Source: Monodelphis domestica | Lineage: Eukaryota; Chordata; Mammalia; Didelphimorphia; Didelphidae | Direction: 5' to 3' | DNA length: 64,000 bases | Assembly (NCBI RefSeq): GCF_027887165.1 | Contig: NC_077229.1 | Coordinates: 345,817,380 to 345,881,379, forward strand | In this document: positions 23,881 through 41,722 of the stretch, piece by piece | Position numbering within the stretch: position 1 is the first letter of the stretch | How the letters are laid out: each line of letters begins with the position of its first letter | Made by a program: the position numbers and the translations under genes | The notes under the pieces: model-generated | What the model was told of the DNA's origin: nothing | Database searches by the model: none | Seen by the model: the letters and a program-made list of their open reading frames with translations, nothing else

Positions 23881-23999
23881 GCTGGCACCAGCTCAAAGCA
23901 ACTTGTGAAAGCTGAATGTTAAATTTTCCATGTTAGCATTTACATGTAAGAAGTCGGAGCTACAAATCAGTTTTTGATTTATTGCTTTGTTGTGAAATG

Positions 24000-26720
24000 T
24001 GTATTCTTAAGTGATGGAGAAAATGTTAAAAATGCAGATTAAATTTAAAAGTGTGTTATGGCTATATTTCCAACCCTGGAGATCTGGTTGTTAAATATAG
24101 AACAGTGATCGATTGTCAAAATGTGGTTCAGTGATTTCTGGGAGTCTCTAAGGCTCCTTCAGATGGTCAGTAACATTTTCATAATTAACATAAATAACAA
24201 TATTTTCATAATAATACTAAGAGACTTTAATTTCTATTATAGTAATTACTAATAGAAATTACCCAAGTAAACAAGAACTTTTGGGAAGGGTCTTCAATCA
24301 TTTCTGGGAGTGTAAAGGGATCCTGAGATGAAGAATTTTTAGAATCTCTGGACAAGTTAATCAGTAAAGTTCAGTTTTTAATATTCTGTGACTCTTGCTA
24401 GCCTTGGGATTTAATCATGGTTTAATTATTTCTATGAGAACATCTATTCCAAATGACAAACAATTGATTTACAAATGAAATTTGGGGCATAATCCATTTG
24501 TCATTTGCTCTAGAGGAGAAAGAAGAGACTTTATTATCTGTTTGTAAAAGTAAACTGCACTCTCTACTACAACTTATTTCTTTCCATTCTTTTTCTTTTT
24601 AAGGGCTGTACATTTTCCCAATCATCTAGAATCTAAACCATAATCATCTTTTATTGTTTTCTTTCCCTTTGCCTTCCATGAATAAGTTGTCAATCCCACA
24701 CAATTAACACACATTTTAAGACATTTTATTAGATATATTAAGAAAGATTACTGTCTTTATGGAGCTCACATTCTACTAAGGAGGAATATATGTATATATA
24801 AAGAAAATTAAAAAAAAGAGATTGCCTCAAAAATGTCTTAAACAGAAATAGGGAGGTTTGAAGAAGGGGCGAGTCTAGTGTGTAAAGAAGGGTGGAACAA
24901 AATAGGATGGAAAATATGATTGGCATTATGAAAGAGGCCCAATTCTCTGTATTATGAACACTTTCTCTAAAGAAGAGGGTGAGAAGATGAGCTCCAAATG
25001 TAACTTAAAAAAAAAAAAAGAAACTGATTATAATGTAATCCCAGAGGAAACATTGGTTATTGAAGTGAGAGGCATTGCAGAATCTAGTCATATACTGGTT
25101 AAAGCAAAGAACAAAAGCAATAAGTTAGAAAAATAAAAATGAGAAAAAGATCTCGTGTAATTATAATAGCACAACCAACGAAACTCCTTAATAACTGATT
25201 CTGGAAAAAATAAAATGATAAGATAAGGGCAAAGATTAACTGATAACTATCATGTTTTTTGGAGAAGTCTAATTGATGGAAAGTAGTTCCCACAATAACC
25301 CAGAAATCACCCCAGGCAGCAACACTTGCACCAGAACAGCACGAACTAATTACAAACTAATGTTTTGGGCAGTTTAATCTCACAAAACAGGTAAAAAATT
25401 GAGTGGAGAACAAGCCTACAGAGAGACCTCATCTAATCTACGAGAGCACTTAGAGCAACAGGAGAGGAAGAGAACAGAGAGGAAATGGAATCCATTGGGA
25501 GCACGTCTGCTGCTGCTTCCAGGGTGATCAATGATTACGTTAGGATAACCACATCTGGACTTAACACTCGGCGGGCAACTGGAGATATCTATGAGCAGCA
25601 CTTGAGATGAAGCTGGGTGTATGACACATTACAGAGGAAATCTTTGCTGGGGTGACATGCTTAAAGGTATTTAGGGACTGATTTTTGAGACCTCTCAAAG
25701 AGGAAAAAAAACCTATTTATCTCATCACCAAGATATTAGCAATGGTGAAAGTAAGAACTTCATCTCCCTAAAAGCTTTAGGGGGTTATATGTGCATAGAA
25801 GGCTTTGTTGATGAAATGAGAAGGGGAGAAGGTGGTTTTCACAATTCTCTACAGCAGACCATCTTCACAGACCCAGAATTGACTGGGTGGTTAAGAAAAC
25901 AACATTCCAGGATCAATCAGTCAATATTTATTAAGTGTCAACTATGTGTTAGACACGGTACTAAGTACTAATGTTTATTGTTGGTTGATTATAAAAAAGT
26001 ATTTGACTTGGGAGAGCAAAATGATTTCTTCAGGGCTCTCCTCCAACCAGACACTTTTATGTACATCTCCTTGTAGTACAAGAATCTTTGTTCATTGATC
26101 CTTTATATGGTTCAAGCAAGGCAATCAAGTTTCCTCACCTGTAAAATGAGGAGGTTGTATTAAATGGCCTCACAGATTCTTTCTAGTTCTGAAAAATCTA
26201 CAGATGGAAACAAGAGACCTCTGCTTGCCAGAAGGTGTTCACCAGCTGCACAAAGTGGAGTTGGAAGAGGGATTCCTTCCATATGCTGTTTGCAGATGAC
26301 ATATGAATTCATTCCATCGAGACTCAGAACATTTCTCAATGCAAATTAGTTACTTAAAGAGATGGACATAATCAAGTAGAAAACAGGTGGGGAGGGGCAA
26401 GTAGGTGAAAAATATACATTATCCAGATTGGAGAGTCCAAATATTTGCAAAGCCCTGGAAACAACAAGTTGGGCACAGGATTGAATAGGAGAAAGTGCTA
26501 GGGACTTAAGAGAGAAATTCAAGGGACTGAAAGCTTCTTGCCACATAAAAGACGGTCTTTTTTTTCCCCTCCCCAAAATCAATGTTCTTTGGGTAATACT
26601 GTAGAACTGTGAATCTTGGAACCCTGTGATCTCAGAATTATAGATGTAGTGCTAAAAAGCTCTTTAAAGGTCATTTAGTCCAATCTCATCATTTGACAAG
26701 CAAACAAGCCCTGGGAAGTA
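24000..26720. other. Intergenic DNA, mostly unassigned
   Basis: AT-rich sequence with no supported gene. A short L3 3'-end fragment (minus) lies at about 25910-25985 ('tcagtcaatatttattaagt') and a MIR-like piece at about 26600-26710. The remainder, including a more balanced stretch at 25280-25700, is not recognised. Confidence 0.5.
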
Positions 26721-26734
26721 AAGCAATATTTTTT

Positions 26735-26935
26735 GTGGCCATCATTGCATCATGGGGACCTCTCCACTCTCCCCACTGCCCTTCTTCTTTCTTTGGTCAT
26801 TCCTTTTATGTAATCACTGCCATTAGGTCCATGTCATTATTGATAAAATGCTGTGCATCATTTGGGTAATGGCTATTAATTGGTAAAGCCCTGCCTAAAT
26901 CTGTTAAGAGATGTCGGTGTGTTCAGTAGATTTTT
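26735..26935. other. Candidate conserved noncoding element
   Basis: A repeat-free, compositionally balanced stretch with clustered homeodomain-like cores (taatggctattaattgg) and 'ccatgtcattattgataaaa'. It resembles ancient regulatory elements in texture only; conservation cannot be tested here. Confidence 0.25.
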
Positions 26936-27689
26936 TTTTTGAATGTATTGTTCTGTTCCTTTTATTTAATCCATGTTTCTCTTAAGTCTTTGTTATAAAA
27001 GATGACTCGCTGGGTAAGAGAGTGGGAGGATATATTCAAAAATACAGAGGCTATGAAAAACAAAAATTTTTTTTTTTTAATTTAAGAGCAAATAAGAAAT
27101 TTTTAGGGCATTATGGAAGTTTCTAAAGGGAATAGTGCTCTTCTTCATATTCAATTCTGATCTCAATTCATTGTTATCTACAGAATTATGACAGAAAAAA
27201 AAAAGATTCGTGATGGACCAGCTGAATGAGCAACAAAGTTTGGAAATGGGCATTCTTTATTTTTTTTTCTGTACAGATACCGAGGTCAAACTCTTAGAGT
27301 ACTCATGAACTCATTTTGGCGGCTTTTTAATGTTTCAGACCTCAAGGCAATCAGCATCATGCCATTTGCAAATAGACAATATCTTCAACAGGAAATTTCT
27401 CCTCCATTTCTACTTTGTGCTGGATGCTATGTTTGCTGAATTGAACTTGGGCTACTTCTAAGCTACTAGGCATGGCCTTCAGTAGCATGACAAAAACCCA
27501 GCAACTCTCATTATCTGTTTACAAAAGTATGAATTAAGAAGTGCACTCTGAAATTTTATTTTTCTGGATTCTGTTACTATTATCTGCTTTGGTAGAATCA
27601 GTGAATTTATTTTTCTTTGATACTGTTTTCTTCACATGACTTCCCTATTTTTTCAAATTATAATCATTTTAAAATCAGTCCCTTATACT

Positions 27690-28660
27690 TTCCCTTCCAT
27701 CCCAATTGAACAGAATTTGAAACCTGAAAAATAAAGTCCTTGATACCCAGATGGTAAAATAAATTTGCCCATTAATTACATCTGAAAATGTATGCTTCTT
27801 GGTTCATTTTAAGTTTACCACTTATTTGTCTGGTGAGAGGTGTGTTGAATCTTTATTCTTTTGGACTTGTGATTTCTCATTTGTGTTGATCAGTTGTTTT
27901 CTCTACATGACATTACTGTACAAATTGTTTAGTTTTGCTTACTTTGCTCTGTAGTTCATAGATTTTCCCAGTTTTCTTTGAAATTATCCATTTCATCATT
28001 TTTTTTATCCCATGGTCCATTATTCAGATATCCATTCCCTAAGAGGATATCCTTTAATTTCCAATTTTTGGCTACCAGGAAAAGAACTGATATATTTTTG
28101 TTCATTTGGTCCTGTTCCTTTTTCTTTGAGATATAATGTAATGATTACTATGGATTAAAGGGTATGCACAGTTTGGCAACTTTCTGGGTATAGTTCCAAA
28201 TTGTTTTCTGAAACTGCTGGCCTAATTTGCAACTCCACCAAAAGTGCACTGGGGTCACTTTGCCCACAGACCCCCATTTGCCATTTTTCTCTTGTCATTT
28301 TGGCCAGTCTGATAAGTGAAACCCCAAAGTTGTAGTTTGCATTTCTCTAATTATTAGTGAGCTTTTCTTTAGGACTGTTGGTTAATTTTTTTCCTTTGAA
28401 AACTGCCTGTTCACATCCTTTTGGCCATTATCTATTGGGAGACTTCTCAGTTCCCTACATCTTTCACAAGCAATTTAAAAGAAAAACTTGTTGAAATGAT
28501 TTCCCCCCAGTTGCTTATTTCCCTTGTAACTTTTATATATTTATTCAAAATTTTAGATAATCAAAGTTGTTCATCTTACTTTCACAATTTGTCCTTTGGG
28601 AAATTAGTTTTCTCTTTGGATAACTATGAATTTTAGGGCAAATCTATTCACACCTGCAGA
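27690..28660 (-). mobile_element. L1 relic, ORF2/3' part
   Basis: The plus strand carries the antisense L1 phrases 'aatttttggctaccaggaaa', 'tagttccaaattgttttctg', 'tttgcaactccaccaaaagt' and 'gcatttctctaattattagt', in the same order as in the 15-18 kb and 45-47 kb relics. Confidence 0.8.
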
Positions 28661-28679
28661 GCTGCTTTTCTTGATACAG

Positions 28680-28880
28680 AGGCAGCTAGGTGGCACAAGG
28701 GATGGACCACCTGGCCCAGAATCAGGCAGATCTGAACTTAAATTCAGCCTTAGATGCTTAACAGCTGTGTAACCAATCCTGGGCAAGTCACTTAATCCCA
28801 ATTGTCTAGCCTTTACTGCTCTTCTGCCTTGGAACTGATACTTAGTATCAATTCCAAGACAAAAGGTAAAGATTTTTTTA
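28680..28880 (+). mobile_element. Marsupial tRNA-like/CORE SINE
   Basis: Sense copy starting 'ggcagctaggtggcacaagg' with 'gggcaagtcacttaatccca', 'cttctgccttggaactgat' and the 3' 'aattccaagacaaaaggtaa' before an A-rich tail. Confidence 0.88.
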
Positions 28881-28899
28881 AAAAAAAGTAAATTTAGTT

Positions 28900-30680
28900 G
28901 CAGATTTGTTTCTTTTCTCCTTGATTTGACAGTAACCTTTTAGATTCTGAACTTATGAAGCGCTGTGAAATGATTATATCCTCTCCTCTTTCATTGTTCT
29001 GTACTCTGTAAAATAAATCTTAAGATCCTATGCTCAATTTTTTTAAAAAAGGCTCATTTCCTCAACTGTAAAATAGCCACAAATAATAGTGCCTATCCTC
29101 CAAGGTTCTGAGGTATTTGTAAAATACTTATGGATTAAATGGACATAGTAGGCACTCTAGAAATGCTAATTATTATAATAGATGTCCAAGCAATTTCTGA
29201 AAAGCCTCAGCAAAATTGTAATCTGAAAGGGGCTGAAGAAGATAGACAGGAGAGGAGGATTTCCTAGAGTGTAGCAGGAAAATAAATCACCACCTGAGAT
29301 AATTCCTATAGGTGGTTTTACTTCTTTTTACAGAAGTCAACAGTGCCTACTCCCCAAAACTTTTATTTCTAATTCATACTCCTCTATGTGTTTGGGTAGT
29401 GTGCATTTAGATCTAAATTAGAATCTAGGACTATAAGGGGGTGTGAGCCAAGGAGATAAAGTTTTGTGATAAGACATTAAGCATGTCTATAGTATTTATT
29501 AATCACTTTCCTTTCCTGCATATAACTTAATGATTGCTTTACAGTATGAGTTTAGCATCTAAGGCTAAAGGTGACTCTTGGAAGGGATGGATGGAAAATA
29601 AACTGAAGAGTTAGCCTCAAGGAAGTGAATTGGTCATAGAATAGAAAGAAAAACTGAAGAGTGGAGAAAAGGAGCTGAGAAGTCCAGGAAAATGCTAACG
29701 AGGAGAGCCTGCTAAGTTGAGAATAGTAACGAGAGGCTGGTGGCACTCTGGTGGCACTCGTGCCGGGAAGGAGAGAGCCCGTAAGGGCCAGCACAGTGTA
29801 GAGGGAACAGAAAGCTTAGACTAAAACAACAGCAGCAACATCCCCCTGGCTTATGAGGCCAGCTCTCAGCCTCACTCTTCTCCAGTCATGTCAAACACTC
29901 TGGACATAATTTATACTGACCACCTCCCAGGTGTACTCACAGCACTCTGTTCTGTTCAGAGTTCAGAAAGCACTCTGAACTTTTACTGTATGTCAGAGTA
30001 AATATTACAGAGGCAGAATCAAGAGGGCTTTGGGGTAATCAATTCAGGGATGATGGCAAAGCGTGTAACACATACAGGTGGGAGAATGGTGGCTATAAAA
30101 GCAGGGAAGGCTAGGGAGAAGAAACCATGACATGCTGAATTTTATTTGGTACTGTCACTCAACAGCTAGCAGAATTGTTACTAAAACTATACATAACAAT
30201 TCATGGGCATATATCAATATATCTCTATATAAAATATATATATAAAATCCTTTATGTATAAATGGTTTTTTGGGGAGAAAGGGGTTATGCTGAAATGATT
30301 AATTCATAAGAAAGCCAAAACCAGGTCTGGAGAAAAAAAAAGACTTAAAAGAGCTGCTTATCTAATATTTCAGAATATTCTATACCTATTATGAGAAAGA
30401 GACGAATCTGTCTGATTCACAAGTAGGAAAAGGGAGAAATTCATAAGTTGCTTTTAAAAAGTTACGTTCTTCTTTATCCATCTGAAACACCTTTTCTTCT
30501 AAGTTAATTGCTTTTCCCAATGTCCTTGTTAACAGCCTCGATATTGATTCTCCCAGTCAAATAAGCTTACAGTATCTCTCCATCCAAGTTCTGTATATTG
30601 CTCATATTCTCACTTGGGTCTAGAACCTCATACCGGCAAGTCCAACTAGTCTCTTTTAATTGGTTTTTCAAAAAAATTGT
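28900..30680. other. Intergenic DNA without recognised features
   Basis: No gene and no clear transposable element apart from a MIR-like trace at about 29050-29170. A CTATAAAAG motif at about 30092 is an isolated TATA-like word with no supported transcript. Confidence 0.5.
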
Positions 30681-30689
30681 TTAAGTGTT

Positions 30690-31110
30690 AAGTCCCTGTT
30701 GTTCAACTGAATTCTGCCCATAGCTAATAATCTTCCTAAAACACTATTTTCAAATTGTTACTCTCCTACTTGATGGCTTAAAAATTGCATTTGATAAATT
30801 CCAAAAACACCTTATTCTGGCATGCAAGGACCCCACATAACTTAATTCTAATGTATTCAATCTGATCTTAACTATCTTTAAAAACGTATTTTCTTGCTCT
30901 AGCTAGATTGGTCTTCCCTGCTTATCCCTATGCCACCTGTTCTCACGGCTGTGTGTTCTCCAACTCCATTCATTCTTCCTTCCATGGGATAGCCTTCCCA
31001 CATTTGTCTATCCACATCTGAGTTATCATTCAAGACCAGTATCAAGGCCCATTTCCTTCATTAAATCTTGCTCAACAACTTGTCCACTTCATCAAATACT
31101 TCACCTCTCT
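30690..31110 (+). mobile_element. CR1/L3 (or L2) LINE 3' relic
   Basis: The order 'ctaataatcttcctaaaaca', 'gatggcttaaaaattgcatt', 'tattctggcatgcaaggac', 'agattggtcttccctgctta' and 'caagaccagtatcaaggccc' follows the L3-type 3' region seen at 18.2 and 54.3 kb. Confidence 0.55.
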
Positions 31111-31626
31111 GCAAGTGATTAACAAAAATTTTGCAAAATGAATTCTGGCATGATTATAGGTGATTTTGCACTTTGTCCGTTGTTCAGTGGTTCCATGTTT
31201 TTTTTTTTTAAGTTCTGTCTCACCTAGATTGTCTGTTGAAGGTATAACTTACATACTTTGAGAGTTCTGGGCCCATATTTGTTCAAGAGACTTTAATTCT
31301 AGTAAGAAGATGAATTATTAGTGCTGTGAACCAATAACCTTCAGGGCACTGAAACGTGCACATTGAAAATTTTACTATTATTGTGTCAGAACAGGCCATT
31401 CATTAAACTTCAGTTCACCAAATTTAATGATACCCTCTAAAGTTGTGAAAATGAAATGTGAAATGCCAAATAGTTAAGCTTCATAAGGAACAAAATGCTC
31501 ATCTTTCTTCACCCTGAATTTCTAGTTCCTGGTTGTAATTTTATTGATGATGGAGGTCAACCCTTCTAGTATCATTCAAAATGTCTCCCTAGACGTAACA
31601 TAGACCAATGTAAAAAATCCCACGGG

Positions 31627-31820
31627 ACAGCCAGTGGCTCAGTGGATTGAGAGTCAGGCCTAGAGATGGGAGGTCCTAGGTTCAAATCTGGCCTCAGACA
31701 CTTCCCAGCTGTGTGACCCTGGGCAAGTCACTTAACCCCCATTGCCTACCACTCTTCTGCCTTAGAACCAATAAACAGTATTGATTCCAAGATGGAAGGT
31801 AAGGGTTTAAAAAAAAAAAA
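31627..31820 (+). mobile_element. Marsupial tRNA-like/CORE SINE, complete
   Basis: One of the best-preserved copies: 'cagccagtggctcagtggat' head, 'ggttcaaatctggcctcag' B-box region, 'gtgtgaccctgggcaagtca', 'cttctgccttagaaccaat', then 'gatggaaggtaagggttt' and poly-A. Confidence 0.93.
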
Positions 31821-31831
31821 CTCCCAGACCA

Positions 31832-32087
31832 CAGGCGTCAAACTGCCAGGTGGTGGGTCTGTCTTAAACCAGATTAAAATATAACTGATACCACAGAATG
31901 GGGTTAAAACTCAAATAGAAATAGCTCCCATAACAACTGAGAAAACCACAAACTAACGTTATTTGTGTTGTACTACACTTTTCACTAATTTTGTGAAACA
32001 TTTTGCAATTACATTTTAATCTGGTTCAGCAGCCCTCAAGATTTTTTGGTTTTGTTTTCTTTGGAGGCTACCGGAGTTTGACACCTC
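31832..32087. mobile_element. Small non-autonomous hAT-like DNA transposon
   Basis: About 256 bp with terminal inverted repeats: caggcgtcaaact at the left and the complement of agtttgacacctc at the right. The internal 'caattacattttaatctggt' phrase is one I associate with common mammalian hAT-type MITEs. No transposase frame. The 8-bp duplication expected for hAT is not evident. Confidence 0.7.
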
Positions 32088-32542
32088 AGCTCCAGAGTAC
32101 AGGTCACTGAATGACTACTCACTGGAATACCTGGAAGGGTAATTACAAAGCCCAGATAGCAGAATAAAAGAAAGACCCTGCTAGTAATTCAGTGTTCCTG
32201 GAGAACCTGGTGGCAAGATCTGATGGTCTCTTTCTGCCTTATGACTATCCTGTTGATCCAAAAATGTAAGCAAAATTTCCCTTATTGTGTCAATAACACA
32301 TTTTTATTATTTCTGCTAGAAAATAAAAGCAAAGACTGTTGTTACTGAAGTATAATTCCTACTACTTCCCACATGTCACTTAAAAAGAGAAATTTTAAAT
32401 TAGCAGACAGAAAGCATTTTTTTAAAAGTACTCCAATTTTTCACTAGGCTAACAAAACAATTTATTGGCTGACAAAAACTGGAGAATTCAGCTAAGTTAT
32501 TGGCATGCTGTGTAAAAGGGTTTACAAAAATGGAGCTTCTTT

Positions 32543-32660
32543 CCTAGCTGTGTGTCCCTGAGCAAGTTACACAACCCTAACTGCCTGGCCCTTATCACTC
32601 TTCTGCCTTGGAATTTAGTATTATATTTAGTATTGATCCTAAGACAGAAGGCAGTGGTTT
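32543..32660 (+). mobile_element. Marsupial tRNA-like/CORE SINE, 5'-truncated
   Basis: Starts within the core ('tcctagctgtgtgtccctga') and runs to 'cttctgccttggaatttag' and 'taagacagaaggcagtgg'. Confidence 0.8.
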
Positions 32661-33019
32661 TTTAAAAAATGACTCTTCTATCTTTATGGGACAAAATAGA
32701 TGCTTTGATATCAATCTGGAGGAGTATTTGATGGTCAAGATTTAACAAATACAAATGGATTTCTTCAGCTATCTTTTATACCCAATAAAGACCAAGAAAA
32801 TAAAATTAGCTGGAAACGTGAACTGAAGAAACCAGCTAATCTAGATTAGACTCATCATTATAGTGATAGGTATCATTGAAAGTTATCTCCGACATCAACT
32901 ATGTAGACTCTTAGCTTAGAAAAACCTAGAAAGAGGTAAATGGTATCCTAACTTACTTAAAACTTTCAATGAAATGAGTAATAAAGCAAAAAATACTTAA
33001 GAGAAATTGTTTTTCATTT

Positions 33020-33025
33020 TTTATT
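33020..33025 (-). terminator. ZCCHC2: Candidate distal polyadenylation signal of ZCCHC2
   Basis: AATAAA on the minus strand, reading AGCAATAAAAAATG in context. It is the last canonical hexamer before the repeat-free tract ends, so it is the preferred distal end of the ZCCHC2 mRNA. A second AATAAA at 34228-34223 (CCAATAAAAAC context) would give a 3'UTR of roughly 0.8 kb. Confidence 0.45.
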
Positions 33026-34391
33026 GCTGTTAATTCAAGGAAAAAAGATTGCATAAAATCCAATCTGTTCTAGAAATATAAGTGACCTTTCCAGTACATA
33101 ACATTTCAAATATCAAAGTATATGGTAAACATACAAATAAAGAGAAGGTAACGTACCTCCTATTTACAGTACAGTATTTTAAATCATAAAATAAGCTCCA
33201 TAAAGTACAACTGGCAGGTAATTCACAATGCAGGTCCATGTGGTGCTTATCAAAACTCTCACTTGAACAACTCAACCATAGTTTAGCAATTCATTTAATA
33301 ATGTGGTCCAAAAATACCCAGATCAAATAAAATATTTTTAATCAAAATAATTTCCTTTACTAATATTTTTAAAAAATTTTAAATTAAAGCTTTCATCTAC
33401 CCCTTCAAACCCACCCACTCCCTTTTCCTAGCCCTCCCACTCCTGAAAGAAAGTTTCAAAATGTACACTGGTGCTATAAATATAGATGCTACCTATGAAG
33501 CATTAAGCTTCTTTTTTTCTTCTTCAAGTTTTTCCTTGTTAGGCGTCTGACTCAAGACCAAACATTTAAGTTCCTCTGCTGCATTCTGATATCACACTCC
33601 TTCAAAAGAAAACCTCTTATTCCTGCTATCAACTGAGGAATGAAAAAAAAAAACAAAAAAAACCCCACAACCCTATGAATATACAGTGGTAGTTGTTCAT
33701 TGCTGTTGAATGCAGCAGTCATCAAAATACACTCATATCTTCCAGATAACCTCAGTGCACTTTAGGAAATCAAAAAATACCTGGAAGCAATTTAGTACAT
33801 AGATTGGCTTTAAAAAAAACAGCAGCATTAAACTTAGTGACATGACACTGACATGATTAATACCATCTTACACTCAAAATTCAGTCTTTCACATTATAAT
33901 CACGCATAGTGGTAAACTGTTATAAAATAGTGACTTTGCTACGAGACAGGTTATAGTACTAATACCTGACTTTTTGTAGAAAACCATAGCTTCTGTTCAG
34001 ATTGAAATAAACCACTTACATTCTAAATACAAGGTAACACTGTAACAGTATGTAGAGGAAAACATTTTACTCAAGTATCGTGTCCATTTTAATGCGACAC
34101 GGTAGTAGACTAACTTCAAAAAAGAAAACTGTCATCTTTCATTACAAATGCAAACACACAGGAATACAACATTCACACCATTTGTTCACTTTGTGTCTCT
34201 CTGAATCAACAGGCTAAAAGTTTTTATTGGAAGTAAAAAGTTTTTTTTTTTAATTTAAAAAGAAAGCTCTTGTCCATTTTCAATTTTTTTAACAAGTTCA
34301 TATGGTTTTTCACCTCCTCCCCTTTCTTTCACGCATTTCAATTTACTTTGGACACATGAGTGCTGCATATATGTATATTGAGCTACTTGTG

Positions 34392-34393
<2 letters not shown>

Positions 34394-34441
<48 letters not shown>
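34394..34441. repeat. (CA)n/(TG)n microsatellite in the ZCCHC2 3'UTR
   Basis: An uninterrupted AC dinucleotide run of about 48 bp. On the ZCCHC2 transcript strand it reads as a GU repeat. The apparent ORFs across it (poly-TH or poly-CV) are artefacts of the repeat. Confidence 0.97.
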
Positions 34442-34447
<6 letters not shown>

Positions 34448-35032
34448 GAATCTGATTTCTCTCCTAAGAGGAAAAGGAAACCCTTCCTCCTCCATTTATG
34501 AGCACAGCAATTTACAAAAGTGTGGACAAGTAGAAACTGCATATTACTCATGCAGGCCAATGTAGCGTGTGGACAAAGTGAGTGAGGGAGAGGGAAAGCA
34601 GCATTTCAGGGAGAAAATTGGAAAGGGGTAGATGGGGAAAAGGGGTGTGGAGTGGGGCCTGGTTTTGTTCTTAACCACATGACTACTTTACCAGTGTTGT
34701 CAAAGGTTAACCATGACATTTTAAAAGATGCAGTAAACATTGCACGTGTCAAGTCTTCAGTGTAAAAAGTACGCTTCAATGCTTTCCTCTGATAGTTTGG
34801 CTGTGTGTTTAATTACATGTATCATACAAGCCTGTTGTTGAACCAGGAGACCAGTGGCTCAAAAGTATTCTTCTTTTGTTTTGGAACATTGTTGCAAGAG
34901 AAATGAAAAATCCCAACTGCATAGAAATCCGGGGAAATATAAAGGCAAGACAAAAACTTTCTTTCCCCTCCTCGCCCTCCCACTCCCACTTTCCCCAAGC
35001 TTCAGTGTATTAAGAGGCAATGTTTACTTGTT

Positions 35033-40598
<5,566 letters not shown>

Positions 40599-40769
40599 CT
40601 ATAAGGCCCCAAAACTAAATTCCTGTCTGACTCTTACTAGAAATAAAATGTATTTAACAAATTTTAAAAGCTTGCTCTTTATGCAGAAAATAATTCGACT
40701 CCACTGTTGGGGCTACAGGACAAATTAAGCTTAAAACAAATAAACTTGAACAAATAAATTCTTAAGACT

Positions 40770-41565
40770 GACCAAAAGGGGTGACGAAACTGAGGAGACA
40801 TCCATCAGTTGGGGAATGGCTGAACAAATTGTAGCATATGTGGTGATGGAATACTATTGTGCTTATAAGGAATGTTGACATGATGATTTTCAGAAAGAGT
40901 TGGAAAGACCTATGTGAACTGATGCAGAGTGACATAAGCAGAACCAGGAGAACAGTATACACAGTAACTGAAATACTGAGGGATGATCAACCATGAGAGT
41001 CTTAGCTATTCTCAGCAATATAATGATCTTAGACAATTCTGAAGGTTTTAAGACAAAGAATGTTCTCCACCTCCAGAGAAAGAATTGGAGTCAAATGCAG
41101 ATAAAAACATACTATCTTCCCATTAGTTTGTTTACAATGTTATTTTATTTTTTTAAACCCTTACCTTGTGTCTTAGAATCAATGCTATGCATTGGTTCCA
41201 AGGCAGAAGAGTAGTAAGGGCTAGGCAATGGGGGTTAAGTGACTTGCCCAGGGTCACATAGCTAGGAAGTGTCTGAGGCTAGATTTGAACCCAGGACCTT
41301 TAATCTGTGGGCCTGGCTCTCAATCCACTGAGCCACCCAGCTGCTCCTAGGGTTTTGGTTTTAAATGAGTATTCTCTTACAACAATGACCAATATGGAAG
41401 TATGTTTTGTATGATAAATCATGTAAAATCTCTTACCATCTCTGAGAGCAGGGAGGGGGAACAGGAAGGAGAGGCAATTTGGAAATGATAATTTCAGAAA
41501 ATGTATGTTGAAAATTGTTATTACATGTAATTGGGAAAATAAAATATTTGAATAAAAATAAGATT
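40770..41565 (+). mobile_element. L1 3' end with a SINE inside
   Basis: Sense marsupial L1 3' sequence: 'catcagttggggaatggctg', 'gtgatggaatactattgtgc', 'agaaccaggagaacagtata' and 'ccacctccagagaaagaatt'. After the SINE it resumes with 'aacaatgaccaatatggaag' and ends 'tacatgtaattgggaaaata'. Confidence 0.88.
41155..41347 (-). mobile_element. Marsupial tRNA-like/CORE SINE inserted in an L1 3' end
   Basis: Antisense, well preserved: 'aaacccttaccttgtgtctt', 'ccaaggcagaagagtagtaa', 'gtgacttgcccagggtcaca', ending 'gagccacccagctgctcc'. Confidence 0.93.
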
Positions 41566-41699
41566 CAACAAAAAGAGTGAGTCTATTTGATTAGATGGGG
41601 GTGCTGTTTTGTTGTACATAGGGGACTCGCTAGCTTAGAGAAATTTGTTAACATCTTTATAACTTACTTAAGAAGATACTTGTATCTTCCTATACATAT

Positions 41700-41722
41700 A
41701 TATGCATATATATATATATATA
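41700..41722. repeat. (TA)n microsatellite
   Basis: Short TATA repeat, imperfect at the left end. Confidence 0.9.

Larger units (their letters stand above)
33020..35032 (-). other. ZCCHC2: Probable 3'UTR of ZCCHC2
   Basis: The region downstream of the ZCCHC2 stop codon lacks clear SINE or LINE copies, unlike the flanking DNA, which fits a retained 3'UTR of about 2 kb. A canonical AATAAA (minus strand) occurs at 33025-33020 and another at 34228-34223; either could end the transcript. The region holds a long CA/TG dinucleotide run at 34394-34441. The end point is inferred; RNA evidence is not visible here. Confidence 0.55.

Noticed and set aside
30085..30105. CTATAAAAG as a core promoter
   Set aside because: An isolated TATA-like word with no transcript, LTR ends or coding region in support.
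31627..31820. Genuine tRNA genes at tRNA-like A/B-box motifs (here and in other SINEs)
   Set aside because: The motifs are SINE heads joined to CORE sequence and A-rich tails, with no full cloverleaf.
34255..34565. ORFs on both strands with poly-CV or poly-TH tracts
   Set aside because: They are translations of the CA/TG repeat in the ZCCHC2 3'UTR.
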